Positions 37,211-47,256 of a stretch of 64,000 bases of DNA are shown here, piece by piece; position 1 is the first letter of the stretch; every line of letters starts with the position of its first letter. The notes under the pieces were generated by a model. The model was not told where the DNA came from and did no database searches. It saw nothing but the letters and a program-made list of their open reading frames with translations. The stretch comes from Stigmatella erecta (GTDB lineage: Bacteria > Myxococcota > Myxococcia > Myxococcales > Myxococcaceae): the NCBI RefSeq assembly GCF_900111745.1, contig NZ_FOIJ01000008.1, forward strand, positions 1-64,000. The letters are read 5' to 3'. The position numbers and the translations under genes are program-made.

Positions 37211-38173
37211 ATGAATGCAACCGCTCGAACTGGCACGCAGGCTTCAGCTGGGTGGACGCCGTGGGGCCTGCAGGGAAACTCCAGTGGTTCTCAGGACTTG
37301 CCCACATTGAGTGTGGGTGGCCCGTCCGAGAGCCGTCCGTTGGAGAAGGGGCTCTTCGCCGAGCGGTACGCGTTGCGGCGGGTGATTGGCCGGGGCGGGA
37401 TGGGGACGGTGTACCAGGCGTGGGATGAGCTGTGCGGCCAGTCCGTGGCGCTGAAGGTGCTGGAGGCCACGGGCCCGCTGAGCCCCGTGGCCCAGGAGCG
37501 CTTCCGCCGCGAGGCGAAGCTGGCGCGGCGCATCTGCCACCCCAACGTGGCCCGCGTGTTCGAGCTGGGCAGCCACGAGGGGCGCTCCTTTCTCACCATG
37601 GAGTACGTGGAGGGAGAGGACCTGCGGACCCTGCTGGCGCGCGAGGGCATGCTCTCGCCGGTGCGCGCGGCGCGGCTGGCGGTGGAGGTGTGCTCTGGGC
37701 TGGGGGCCGCGCACCAGGCGTCGGTGGCCCACCGGGACCTGAAGCCGGCCAACGTGCTGGTGGAGCGTGGCGGCCGGGTGGTGCTGACGGACTTTGGCAT
37801 CGCGCGCGCGCTGGAGGACTCGCCCGAGGAGGGGCTCACGCGCATCCACGGCGTGGTGGGCACCCCGCAGTACATGGCGCCCGAGCAGCTCACCGAGGGC
37901 AAGGTGGACGCGCGCACGGACCTCTATGCGGTGGGGCTGCTGCTCTACGAGACGCTGGTGGGTCAGCCCGCGTTCGCCCAGGCCACGTCCCTCAAGGCCG
38001 CCTTCGAGCGGCTGGCGGCCCCGCCTCCGGACCCGCGCAAGCACCGCGACGTTCCCGCCGAGCTCGCGCGGGTGGTGTGCCAGTGCCTGTCCGTGTCTCC
38101 CGCGGGGCGGCCCTCGGATGCCCGCGAGGTGGCCCGGTCGCTGGAGACGTGGTTGACGGGAGGCAGCGCCTAG
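37211..38173 (+). CDS. Soluble Hanks-type serine/threonine protein kinase
   Basis: The protein is 320 aa from ATG 37211; an in-frame TTG at 37172 lacks a ribosome-binding site. After a 50-residue polar leader comes a complete kinase domain: IGRGGMGTVYQA (59-70), ATP-binding K82, HRDLKPAN with D176, DFG (194-196), and GTPQYMAPEQL. No membrane segment or extracellular sensor is present, and the protein ends shortly after the kinase domain, so partners must supply input. Kinases of this type are abundant in myxobacteria, where they control development and stress. Neighbours do not reveal its target. The dioxygenase gene follows by 16 bases and may be co-transcribed. Confidence 0.93.
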   Translation: MNATARTGTQASAGWTPWGLQGNSSGSQDLPTLSVGGPSESRPLEKGLFAERYALRRVIGRGGMGTVYQAWDELCGQSVALKVLEATGPLSPVAQERFRREAKLARRICHPNVARVFELGSHEGRSFLTMEYVEGEDLRTLLAREGMLSPVRAARLAVEVCSGLGAAHQASVAHRDLKPANVLVERGGRVVLTDFGIARALEDSPEEGLTRIHGVVGTPQYMAPEQLTEGKVDARTDLYAVGLLLYETLVGQPAFAQATSLKAAFERLAAPPPDPRKHRDVPAELARVVCQCLSVSPAGRPSDAREVARSLETWLTGGSA

Positions 38174-38189
38174 GTTTCTGCTCGGGGGC

Positions 38190-39263
38190 ATGCCCATCAC
38201 CCGCGTTGAGCCGCATGATGAGTTCCTGCGCGTCCACTTCGCTCCGGGCGAGAGCCCCCGCCACGCCGACTTCCACTGGTTCTGGCTGAGGCACAACTCC
38301 GAGCTCGACCGGCACCCGCTCACCCAGGAGCGCATCGTCTGTTCGTCGGAGCTGCCGCTCGACCCCGAGCCGCGCAGCGTGCACATCGCCGAGGGGGCGG
38401 ATGCGCTCGACATCGACTGGGGGGACCGCTCCGACGGCAAGGTGAGCCGCTACGCCACCGAGTGGCTCCGGGCGAATGCCTATGCGGCCGACCAGGAAGC
38501 GCCCGCCGCCCCACCGTCCAACATCGAGGCGGTGACGGTGGACTTCGCGCGTCTGGAGGCGCCGCTCGGGCCCACGATTTTTCGCGCGCTGGAGCAGCAG
38601 GGCCTGCTCATCGTCCGGGGCTATGGGACGGACACCGAGGCCCTCATCGAGACGATTGGCCAGCACGGCCTGTCCGTCATCGAGACCCACTTCGGCCGCA
38701 TCGAGGACCTGCGCACCGACAACACGACGAACCGCAACACGGACCAGCTCGGCTACACCGACAGCGCCGTCCAGCTCCACACCGATCAGCCCTTCCTGGA
38801 GCGCCCTCCGCGCTACCAGCTGCTGCACTCGCAGCGGCCCGCGGAGACAGGGGGCGCCAACGCGGTGGTGGATGCGCTCGCCGCGGCCCGGTACCTGGCC
38901 GCGCTGGACCGGCCGGCGTTCGACTTGCTGCGCACGGTGCCGGTGACGTTCCACCGCAAGCAGAAGGCCTTCGAGCGGGTGCTCGTCTCGCCCATCCTCG
39001 ACTTCGACGCGCCGGGGGGCTTCCGGGTCCGCTACAGCTACTTCACGCTGGCGCCGCACCGGCGGCCCTTCGCGGAGATGGAGGCGTGGTACCGGGCCTA
39101 CAACCGCTTCGCCAGGCTGGTGCGCGACGAGCGCCACCAGTACCGGTTTCTCCTCCAGGCCGGCGACTTCCTCATCTATGACAACTGGCGGATGCTCCAT
39201 GCGCGCACGTCCTTCACCGGCGCGCGCTGGGTGAGGGGCGTCTACTTCGACAAGCGGGGCTGA
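38190..39263 (+). CDS. TauD/gamma-butyrobetaine hydroxylase-like Fe(II)/2-oxoglutarate dioxygenase
   Basis: The protein is 357 aa. The first 95 residues form the small N-terminal domain found in gamma-butyrobetaine hydroxylases, here with little of the zinc-binding Cys set (only C51). The TauD fold carries the iron ligands H197 and D199 in LHTDQPF and a distal His in RMLHARTSF, followed by the arginine that binds 2-oxoglutarate (GARWVRGVY). It hydroxylates a small carboxylate with O2 and 2-oxoglutarate, releasing succinate and CO2. The substrate is not identifiable; carnitine biosynthesis is one option. Confidence 0.85.
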   Translation: MPITRVEPHDEFLRVHFAPGESPRHADFHWFWLRHNSELDRHPLTQERIVCSSELPLDPEPRSVHIAEGADALDIDWGDRSDGKVSRYATEWLRANAYAADQEAPAAPPSNIEAVTVDFARLEAPLGPTIFRALEQQGLLIVRGYGTDTEALIETIGQHGLSVIETHFGRIEDLRTDNTTNRNTDQLGYTDSAVQLHTDQPFLERPPRYQLLHSQRPAETGGANAVVDALAAARYLAALDRPAFDLLRTVPVTFHRKQKAFERVLVSPILDFDAPGGFRVRYSYFTLAPHRRPFAEMEAWYRAYNRFARLVRDERHQYRFLLQAGDFLIYDNWRMLHARTSFTGARWVRGVYFDKRG

Positions 39264-39354
39264 GCGGCCGGGAGGCCCGGGCGGGCGTCCGGACGTGGAC
39301 GATCGCCCGCCTCGGCGCTTGCGGCCCCCGGCGGCCCCCGTTAGGCCGTGGCCC

Positions 39355-40308
39355 ATGCGCGCCATGGTCCTTCCCCGCTTCGGCGGGCCCGAGCTGTTCG
39401 AGGTTCAAGACGTTCCCGCCCCCACGCCCGGCCCCGGGCAGGTGCTGGTCCGCGTCATCGCGTCCGGCACCAACCCGGTGGACGCGAAGCTGCGCCAGGA
39501 TGGCTCCTGGGCCGGCCTGAAGCCCCCCGCCGTCATCGGCTATGACGCCTCCGGCATCGTCGAGCAGGTGGGCCCCGGCGTCACGGACTTCCAAGCCGGG
39601 GACGCGGTCTTCTACACCCCGGAGATTTTCGGGAACACCCTGGGCACCTACGCCGAGCTCAACACCGTCAACGCCAGCATCGTCGCGAAGAAGCCCTCCC
39701 GCCTGTCGCACGAGGAGGCCGCCGCCGTTCCGCTGGCCGCGGGCACCGCGTGGGATGCGCTCGTGCGGCGGCTTCAGCTGCGCGTCGGGGAGACGGTCCT
39801 CATTCACGGCGGGGCGGGCGGGGTGGGCTCCTTCGCCGTGCAGATCGCCAAGGCAGTGGGGGCCCGGGTGCTCGCCACGTCCGGTCCGGACAACCTGGAG
39901 ACGCTGCGCAAGCTGGGCGCGGACGTCGCCATCAACTACCGCTCGGAGGATGCCGCCCAGGTGGCGCTGCGCGAGACGGGAGGGCAGGGCGTGGACGCGG
40001 TCTTCGACACCGCAGGCCAGAACGTCATCCCCAGCATTCCGGCGGTCCGGCCGTTCGGGCGCATCGCCACCATCCTGGGCGTCAACGGAGACCTCTCCGC
40101 CTTCTACCCGCGCAACCTCACCGTGCACGGCGTGTTCCTCCTGCGCGAGCGGCGTCGGCTGGAAGAGCTCACCGCGCTCATCGAGCGCGGGCAGGTGCGG
40201 CCCCTCGTCGAGCGCGTCCTGCCCCTGGAGAAGCTCGCCGAGGCCCACCGGCAGCTCGACTCGGGCCATGGGCGCGGCAAGTGGGTGCTGACCGTGGGCC
40301 GCCCGTAA
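39355..40308 (+). CDS. NADPH:quinone reductase-like MDR oxidoreductase
   Basis: The protein is 317 aa from ATG 39355; an upstream in-frame start would add 20 Pro/Arg-rich residues of unlikely sequence. Features are the N-terminal GroES-like domain ([35 protein letters not shown]) and the nucleotide motif [20 protein letters not shown]. There are no zinc-binding cysteines. This is the zinc-free quinone oxidoreductase branch of the medium-chain dehydrogenases, which reduces quinones or enones with NADPH. It may share a transcript with the Dha kinase genes that begin 61 bases downstream, although a hairpin lies between. Confidence 0.88.
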   Translation: MRAMVLPRFGGPELFEVQDVPAPTPGPGQVLVRVIASGTNPVDAKLRQDGSWAGLKPPAVIGYDASGIVEQVGPGVTDFQAGDAVFYTPEIFGNTLGTYAELNTVNASIVAKKPSRLSHEEAAAVPLAAGTAWDALVRRLQLRVGETVLIHGGAGGVGSFAVQIAKAVGARVLATSGPDNLETLRKLGADVAINYRSEDAAQVALRETGGQGVDAVFDTAGQNVIPSIPAVRPFGRIATILGVNGDLSAFYPRNLTVHGVFLLRERRRLEELTALIERGQVRPLVERVLPLEKLAEAHRQLDSGHGRGKWVLTVGRP

Positions 40309-40324
40309 GGCGGTGTGGACTCCG

Positions 40325-40350
40325 CCGGGAATTCAGCGGAACATTCCCGG
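40325..40350 (+). promoter_or_regulatory. Inverted repeat upstream of dhaK
   Basis: CCGGGAAT (40325-40332) and ATTCCCGG (40343-40350) form a perfect 8-bp inverted repeat around a 10-base spacer. It starts 16 bases past the stop of the oxidoreductase gene and ends 19 bases before the dhaK ATG. It could be an operator for a regulator of the Dha operon or a hairpin in its leader. Confidence 0.5.
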
Positions 40351-40369
40351 CCGAGCCGGGGGTGTCCTC

Positions 40370-41371
40370 ATGAAAAAGCTGATCAACCAGCCGCAGAACG
40401 TGGTGGCCGAGGCGCTGCGGGGCATGGCCGCCGCGCACGCGGACCTGTTGAGGGTGAACGCCGAGCCGCCGTACCTCGTGCGCCGGGACGCGCCGGTGCA
40501 GGGCAAGGTGGGGATTGTCTCCGGCGGTGGCTCCGGGCATGAGCCCCTCCACGGCGGTTTCGTGGGCACGGGCATGCTGGATGCGGCCTGTCCCGGGCCG
40601 GTGTTCACCTCGCCCACGCCGGACCAGATGCTCGCCGCCAGCCACGCGGTCAACGGCGGCGCGGGCGTGCTGCACCTCATCAAGAACTACACCGGGGACT
40701 GCCTGAACTTCGAGATGGCCGCCGAGCTGGCCCGCGCGGAGGGCATCGAGGTGGAGCAGGTCCTCATCAACGACGATGTGGCGGTGCAGGACAGCCTCTA
40801 CACCGCCGGGCGGCGCGGCGTGGGGGCCACGGTGCTGGTGGAGAAGATCGCCGGGGCCGCGGCCGAGCAGCGGCGGCCGCTGAAGGCGGTGGCCGAGGTG
40901 GCGCGCACGGTGAATGACCAGAGCCGCAGCATGGGCATGGCGCTCACCTCGTGCACGGTGCCTCAGGCGGGCAGGCCCACCTTCGAGCTCGCCGAGGACG
41001 AGATGGAGATCGGCATTGGCATTCACGGCGAGCCAGGCCGCCGCCGGATGAAGCGTGCGTCCGCCGCCGAGGTGGCCGTGATGCTGGTGGAGCCCATCCT
41101 GGGGGACCTGCCCTTCCGGTCCGGGGATGAGGTACTGGCGTTCGTGAACGGCATGGGCGGCACGCCCCTGCTCGAGCTGTACATCATGTTCGCCGAGGTG
41201 GCCCGCATCCTGGAGGGCAAGGGCATCCGCATCGTCCGCAGCCTCGTGGGCCCCTATGTCACCTCGCTGGAGATGGCGGGCTGCTCCGTCACGTTGCTGA
41301 AGCTGGATGGGGAGTTGCTCCAGCTCTGGGATGCGCCGGTGAAGACGCCCGCGCTGCGCTGGGGGGCATGA
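40370..41371 (+). CDS. dhaK: Dihydroxyacetone kinase subunit DhaK
   Basis: The protein is 333 aa from ATG 40370. Substrate-binding features are [18 protein letters not shown] (49-66), FTSPTPDQM, and [10 protein letters not shown], in which H219 corresponds to the histidine that covalently holds dihydroxyacetone. [18 protein letters not shown] is also typical. With DhaL it converts dihydroxyacetone to dihydroxyacetone phosphate. The genes dhaK, dhaL and dhaM overlap in series, so the kinase is of the PEP-dependent type. Confidence 0.95.
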   Translation: MKKLINQPQNVVAEALRGMAAAHADLLRVNAEPPYLVRRDAPVQGKVGIVSGGGSGHEPLHGGFVGTGMLDAACPGPVFTSPTPDQMLAASHAVNGGAGVLHLIKNYTGDCLNFEMAAELARAEGIEVEQVLINDDVAVQDSLYTAGRRGVGATVLVEKIAGAAAEQRRPLKAVAEVARTVNDQSRSMGMALTSCTVPQAGRPTFELAEDEMEIGIGIHGEPGRRRMKRASAAEVAVMLVEPILGDLPFRSGDEVLAFVNGMGGTPLLELYIMFAEVARILEGKGIRIVRSLVGPYVTSLEMAGCSVTLLKLDGELLQLWDAPVKTPALRWGA

Positions 41372-42003
41372 CGATGGCGGTGACCCGTGAGGCGGCAGAG
41401 CAGTGGATCCGGGCGTACGCGGCCGCCATCGCCGAGCACGAGCAGGCCCTCACGCAGCTCGACATGGCCATCGGCGATGGGGACCACGGGGCGAACATGC
41501 ACCGGGGGTTCCAGGCGGTGCTGTCCCGACTGCCCACCGTGGCCGAGGGGGACCTGGCCGCCCTGTTCAAGCTGGTGGGCATGACGCTGCTGTCCACCGT
41601 GGGGGGCACGAGCGGTCCGCTCTACGGCACGCTGTTCCTGCAGATGGCCCTGAGGGCCCAGGGCAAGCACGAGCTGGCGCCCGAGGAGCTGGAGGCCGCG
41701 CTGCGGGCGGGCCTGGACGGCATCATCGCCCGGGGCAAGGCGGCCCCCGGAGACAAGACGATGATCGACGCGCTGAAGCCCGCCCAGGATGCGCTCCGGC
41801 AGGCGTTGAATCAGCAGGAGTCCCTGCCGGAGGCCCTGCGCCAGGCCGAGGAGGCTGCCCGGAAAGGCCGGGATGCCACCACGGCGATGGAGGCGCGCAA
41901 GGGGCGCGCCAGCTACCTGGGACCGCGGAGCGTGGGCCATCCGGATCCCGGCGCCACGTCGGCCCACCTGTTGATGGAATGCGCCGCAAGGACGTGGGTG
42001 TGA
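41368..42003 (+). CDS. dhaL: Dihydroxyacetone kinase subunit DhaL (ADP-binding)
   Basis: The protein is 211 aa, starting at ATG 41368 in a 4-base overlap with dhaK. The magnesium-ADP site is [17 protein letters not shown], with the three aspartates at 32, 37 and 39. [15 protein letters not shown] and [10 protein letters not shown] follow as in characterised DhaL. In PEP-dependent systems DhaL keeps a bound ADP that is rephosphorylated by DhaM and passes the phosphate to dihydroxyacetone in DhaK. Confidence 0.95.
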   Translation: MTMAVTREAAEQWIRAYAAAIAEHEQALTQLDMAIGDGDHGANMHRGFQAVLSRLPTVAEGDLAALFKLVGMTLLSTVGGTSGPLYGTLFLQMALRAQGKHELAPEELEAALRAGLDGIIARGKAAPGDKTMIDALKPAQDALRQALNQQESLPEALRQAEEAARKGRDATTAMEARKGRASYLGPRSVGHPDPGATSAHLLMECAARTWV

Positions 42004-44540
42004 CGGAGCGCAGCGACAGTTCGCCCCTGGTGGGGTTGGTCATTGTCTCGCACAGCCGCCAGCTCGCGGAAGGCGTCGCGGAGCTCGCGCGCGAGATGGC
42101 GGGGCCCCACGTCCAGATCGCCACCGCCGGAGGGACGGACGCCCCGGACGCCCCCCTGGGGACCGATGCCCTCCGGGTGATGAACGCCATCGAGAGCATC
42201 TACTCGGAGGCAGGCGTGCTGGTGTTGATGGATCTCGGCAGTGCCGTGATGAACGCGGAGCTGGCGCTGGACCTGTTGCCGCCGGACCACCGGGAGCGCG
42301 TGCTGCTGTGCAGTGCGCCGCTCGTGGAGGGGGCGGTGGTGGCGGCGGTCCAGGCGCGCCTGGGGAACCCGCTGGGACGGGTGGCCGAGGAGGCCGGCAT
42401 GGCCCTGCTGGCGAAGCAGGGGCAGGTGGGCGGCCCGGTGGTGCCCGAGGCCCTGGCTTCCCCCCGGCTGCAGGGGGAGCCGGAGGTGACCCTGCGCATG
42501 GCCGTGCTCAACCCCCTGGGGTTGCACGCGCGGCCCGCCGCGCGCCTGGTGCAGGCGGTGGCGTCCTTCCCGGCCGCCATCCAGCTGCGCAACCTCACCA
42601 CCCAGAGCAAGGAGGTGGATGCCCGGAGCATCAGCGCGGTGATGACGCTGGGGGTGCAGCAGGGCCATGAAGTCGAGTTCATCGCCAGCGGGGTGGATGG
42701 GGCGCAGGCGCTGGAGGCGCTGCGCCTGCTGGTGGAGACCCACTTCGGCGAGGCCTCCGCCTCGCGGACCTCCCCTGTGCCCGCGTTGCGCCCCCTGCGG
42801 ATGTCCGAGGCGCCCATCACCACCTGGCTGCCCGGGGTGCTCATCTCCCCGGGCATCGCCATGGGCCCCGCCGTCGTGCTCCAGCAGGAGGTGGACGGGG
42901 GGGATGGGGGCGCCGTGGGCTCCCCTTCTCAGGAGTGGGAGCGGTTGCAGCAGGCCGTCCAGTCCGTGCGCGAGGAGCTGGTGGAGACGCGCGCCGCCCT
43001 GGCCCTGCGCGCGGACCACCAGACGGTGGAGATCTTCGATGCCCACCTGCTGGTGCTCGAGGACTCCGAGCTGCTCCAGTGGCTTCACGAGCGCATCCTC
43101 CGGGGCGCCGAAGGGGCCGTCTCGGCGTGGAAGGCGGCCGTCGAGGGGGTGGCGCTGCGCTACGAGACCCTGCCGGATGAGTACCTGCGCTCCCGCATCG
43201 CGGACATCCGGGACGTGGGCCGCCAGGTGTTCGCGGCCCTGACGGGAGCCTCCCGGGCCGCCCCAGCCGAGCCGCGCGCCGGCATCCTGGCCGCGCTGGA
43301 CTTCGTGCCCTCGGAGATCGCCCGCCTGGATGTGCACCGGGTGCAGGGGCTGTGCGCGGCGCGGGGCACGGCCAACAGCCATGCGGCCATCCTGGCCCGC
43401 TCGCTCGGGATTCCGGCCGTGTTCGGCCTGGGCGAGGGGCTGTTGAACGTCCGTGACGGCGACACCCTGCTCGTGGATGCCACGGCGGCGCGTGTGTGCG
43501 TCCGGCCCGATGAGGCCCTGCTGGCGGAGTACGAGGACCGGGCGCGCGTGGAGCAGACGTCCCGGAGGCTGGCCCATCAGCTTCGCGCCCAGGCGGCGCT
43601 GACGCGGGATGGCCACCGCGTGGAGGTGGCCGCCAACATCGGCCAGGTGGCCGAAGTCCCCGCCGCGGTCGAGGCCGGGGCGGAGGGGGTGGGCCTGTTC
43701 CGCACCGAGTTTCTCTTCCTCCAGCGCACCTCCGCCCCGGACGAGGACGAGCAGTATGCGGCGTACCGCGAGGCGGCGCGGGCGCTCGGCGGGCGCCCGT
43801 TGATCATCCGCACGCTCGACATCGGCGGGGACAAGCCGCTGCCCTACCTCGGCGTGGGGCCGGAGGCGAACCCCTTCCTCGGGGTGCGCGGCCTGCGCTT
43901 TTGCCTGTCGAACCGGGAGCTGTTCGCCTCCCAGCTTCGGGCCATTGCCCGGGCCGCGGTGGATGCCCCCATCCGGGTGATGTTTCCCATGGTGGCCACG
44001 CTGGAGGAATGGCGCGAGGCCCGGGCGCTCTGGGAGGAGGCCGCCCGGCCGTTCCCCGCGGCCCGGCACGTGGAGGTGGGCTTGATGATCGAAGTCCCCT
44101 CCGCGGTGCTCCTCGTGCGGCACCTGGCGGCCGAGGCCCACTTCTTTTCGTTGGGGACCAACGACTTGACGCAGTACCTCTTCGCCGCCGAGCGGGGCAA
44201 TGAGCAGCTGGCGCACCTGTCCGACGCGCTCCACCCGGCCCTGTTGCAGATGGTGGCGCGGGTGACCGAGGAGGCGCACGCGCAGGGCCGGTGGGTGGGT
44301 ATCTGCGGGGAGCTGGCCGGCGAGGCGCTGGCGGTGCCGCTGCTCGTGGGGCTGGGGGTGAATGAGCTGAGCATGAGCGTGCCGTCCATCGCCGCGGTGA
44401 AGCAGGCCCTGCGCGCCTGCCACCTGGGCGAGTGCCGGGCCCTGGTGCGGCAGGCGCTCGCCTGCGGGAGCGCCGCGGAGGTCAGGCGCTTGTTGGCGGG
44501 GGAGGCGTTCGAAGGGATAATGCCGGCGGCGCGCCCGTAG
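42000..44540 (+). CDS. dhaM: DhaM-HPr-Enzyme I fusion phosphotransferase
   Basis: The protein is 846 aa from GTG 42000 (GTGA overlap with dhaL); an in-frame ATG at 41979 would add 7 residues. Three parts are seen. Residues 10-140 are the EIIA-like DhaM domain with active H18 in IVSHSRQLAEG. Residues about 163-250 are HPr with H176 in GLHARPAARL. Residues about 275-846 are a full Enzyme I with H461 in GTANSHAAILA, GLFRTEFLF, IGGDKPLPYLG, FSLGTNDLTQYLFAAERGN and the active Cys in GICGELAGEA. E. coli DhaM has only a truncated EI piece. Here PEP can phosphorylate EI, HPr, DhaM and then DhaL-ADP without separate PTS proteins. Confidence 0.93.
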   Translation: MTERSDSSPLVGLVIVSHSRQLAEGVAELAREMAGPHVQIATAGGTDAPDAPLGTDALRVMNAIESIYSEAGVLVLMDLGSAVMNAELALDLLPPDHRERVLLCSAPLVEGAVVAAVQARLGNPLGRVAEEAGMALLAKQGQVGGPVVPEALASPRLQGEPEVTLRMAVLNPLGLHARPAARLVQAVASFPAAIQLRNLTTQSKEVDARSISAVMTLGVQQGHEVEFIASGVDGAQALEALRLLVETHFGEASASRTSPVPALRPLRMSEAPITTWLPGVLISPGIAMGPAVVLQQEVDGGDGGAVGSPSQEWERLQQAVQSVREELVETRAALALRADHQTVEIFDAHLLVLEDSELLQWLHERILRGAEGAVSAWKAAVEGVALRYETLPDEYLRSRIADIRDVGRQVFAALTGASRAAPAEPRAGILAALDFVPSEIARLDVHRVQGLCAARGTANSHAAILARSLGIPAVFGLGEGLLNVRDGDTLLVDATAARVCVRPDEALLAEYEDRARVEQTSRRLAHQLRAQAALTRDGHRVEVAANIGQVAEVPAAVEAGAEGVGLFRTEFLFLQRTSAPDEDEQYAAYREAARALGGRPLIIRTLDIGGDKPLPYLGVGPEANPFLGVRGLRFCLSNRELFASQLRAIARAAVDAPIRVMFPMVATLEEWREARALWEEAARPFPAARHVEVGLMIEVPSAVLLVRHLAAEAHFFSLGTNDLTQYLFAAERGNEQLAHLSDALHPALLQMVARVTEEAHAQGRWVGICGELAGEALAVPLLVGLGVNELSMSVPSIAAVKQALRACHLGECRALVRQALACGSAAEVRRLLAGEAFEGIMPAARP

Positions 44541-44574
44541 CGAGCGCGCGGACGCTGAGCGTCAGGAGGGTTGC

Positions 44575-45045
44575 GTGGGTATCAAGGTTGGCGACAAGGC
44601 TCCCGGCTTCACGTTGCCGAAGCAGGACGGCACGGCGGTGAACCTGAGTGACTTGCTCCAGAAGTCGGCGGTGGTCCTCTATTTCTACCCGAAGGACGAT
44701 ACGCCGGGCTGCACGCAGGAGGCGTGCTCCTTCCGCGACTCCTACGAGGCCTTCAAGGACGCGGGCGCCGAGGTGGTGGGCATCAGCTCGCAGTCGGCGG
44801 ACTCCCACAAGGCCTTCGCCGCGAAGCACCGGCTGCCGTTCACCCTGGTGAGCGACGAGGGCGGCAAGGTGCGCAAGCAGTACGGGGTGCCGAGCACGCT
44901 GGGGCTCATTCCAGGCCGGGTGACGTATGTCATCGACCGCGGCGGCACCGTGCAGCACGTGTTCAACTCGCAGCTCAACGCCGCCCGGCACGTCACCGAG
45001 GCCCTGAGCATCATCCAGAAGCTCAACGGCGCGCGCTCCTCTTAA
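44575..45045 (+). CDS. bcp: Thiol peroxidase of the Bcp/PrxQ class
   Basis: The protein is 156 aa from GTG 44575, with AGGAGG 5 bases upstream. The peroxidatic Cys is C46 and the likely resolving Cys is C51 in DDTPGCTQEACSFRD, the spacing of the PrxQ class. The fold opens VGDKAPGFTLPKQDG as usual. It reduces H2O2 and organic hydroperoxides using thioredoxin. It has its own ribosome-binding site and lies 34 bases after dhaM. Confidence 0.95.
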   Translation: MGIKVGDKAPGFTLPKQDGTAVNLSDLLQKSAVVLYFYPKDDTPGCTQEACSFRDSYEAFKDAGAEVVGISSQSADSHKAFAAKHRLPFTLVSDEGGKVRKQYGVPSTLGLIPGRVTYVIDRGGTVQHVFNSQLNAARHVTEALSIIQKLNGARSS

Positions 45046-45068
45046 AGAAGGCGCGCCGCGTGTCACGG

Positions 45069-45099
45069 GGAGGGAGGCCCTCGCGGGGAGCCTCCCTCC
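45069..45099. terminator. Bidirectional hairpin between bcp and the DUF3332 gene
   Basis: GGAGGGAGGC (45069-45078) and GCCTCCCTCC (45090-45099) form a perfect 10-bp stem with an 11-base loop. It lies between two converging genes, 24 and 11 bases past their stops, and can serve both. Confidence 0.65.
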
Positions 45100-45109
45100 G
45101 GGCGAAGGG

Positions 45110-45754
45110 CTACGGCTGGCTCGTGCAGAGCGCCAGGCCCTGGCCCAGCGGGGCGAGCTGGGTCTGGGCGTAGTGCGCGAGTCCCACGGCGCCCTCGTTG
45201 AGGAGCACCTGCCGCGCCTGGGCCACGGCCTCGGCCGAGTGCAGCGCCATTGTCTGCCCGGCCGCGTCCGTCACCGCCACGGAGCCTCCGGTCTGCTCGC
45301 GGGCCTGGAGCAGCAGGGCGCCCGCGTCGTCGCGCACGGCGATGCCATCTTCCAGCGGCTCGAAGTAGCGCACCAGCGGGGCCTGGCCCTCGCGCTCCAG
45401 CTCCACCTTCATCACGCCCGAGGCCGCCTCGCGCGACAGCCGCAGCGTCTCGCTGGGCCCCAGCCGCACCACGCGCGTGGTGCCCGGCGTCCCGTCCGCG
45501 TTCGCCACGGGGTTCTCCCCGGTCCAGAACTCGATGCTGTTGATGACCAGGGCGTCCACCAGGGTGCCGATGGCGTACACGGGGACGATCGCCATCACCA
45601 GGAACACGCCCCACTGGGCGAACTTGTTGTCCGAGACGTTCTTGTTGAACTCCCACATGGCCCGCGTCAGCGAGAACTTGCCGAAGCATCCGGACATGTG
45701 AAGCGACAGAACACCCACGCACAGCGTGGCCAGCAGACGGGAAGAGCGCTTCAT
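45110..45754 (-). CDS. DUF3332 family lipoprotein
   Basis: The protein is 214 aa from ATG 45754. The signal peptide ends in LSLHMSGC, a lipobox. The following FGKFSLTRAMWEFNKNVSDN, a hydrophobic segment (FLVMAIVPVYAIGTLVDALV) and NSIEFWTGENPVA match the DUF3332 family. The remainder is a beta-rich domain (TRVVRLGPSETLRLSREAAS). It is an envelope protein with one extra membrane segment; function unknown. It lies 31 bases downstream of the FHA-sigma54 activator gene on the same strand and could be its operon partner. Confidence 0.85.
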   Translation of the reverse strand: MKRSSRLLATLCVGVLSLHMSGCFGKFSLTRAMWEFNKNVSDNKFAQWGVFLVMAIVPVYAIGTLVDALVINSIEFWTGENPVANADGTPGTTRVVRLGPSETLRLSREAASGVMKVELEREGQAPLVRYFEPLEDGIAVRDDAGALLLQAREQTGGSVAVTDAAGQTMALHSAEAVAQARQVLLNEGAVGLAHYAQTQLAPLGQGLALCTSQP

Positions 45755-45785
45755 ACGGTGTGTCCACCTCCAGAGGACCGCGAAG

Positions 45786-47150
<1,365 letters not shown>

Positions 47151-47256
47151 GGGCGGTGCGGACTCTATCCTGGATGGTCCACGAAGGGGTCAGGAGGATT
47201 CGGGCTTCCCGGAAAGCGCGGGGGGAGGACGAGGCCCGTGTTAGACGGGGCGTCGC

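Noticed and set aside
41403-41999. Upstream extension of the DhaM frame
   Set aside because: It lies inside dhaL in another frame and is low-complexity; the DhaM domain begins after the GTG at 42000 (or ATG 41979).
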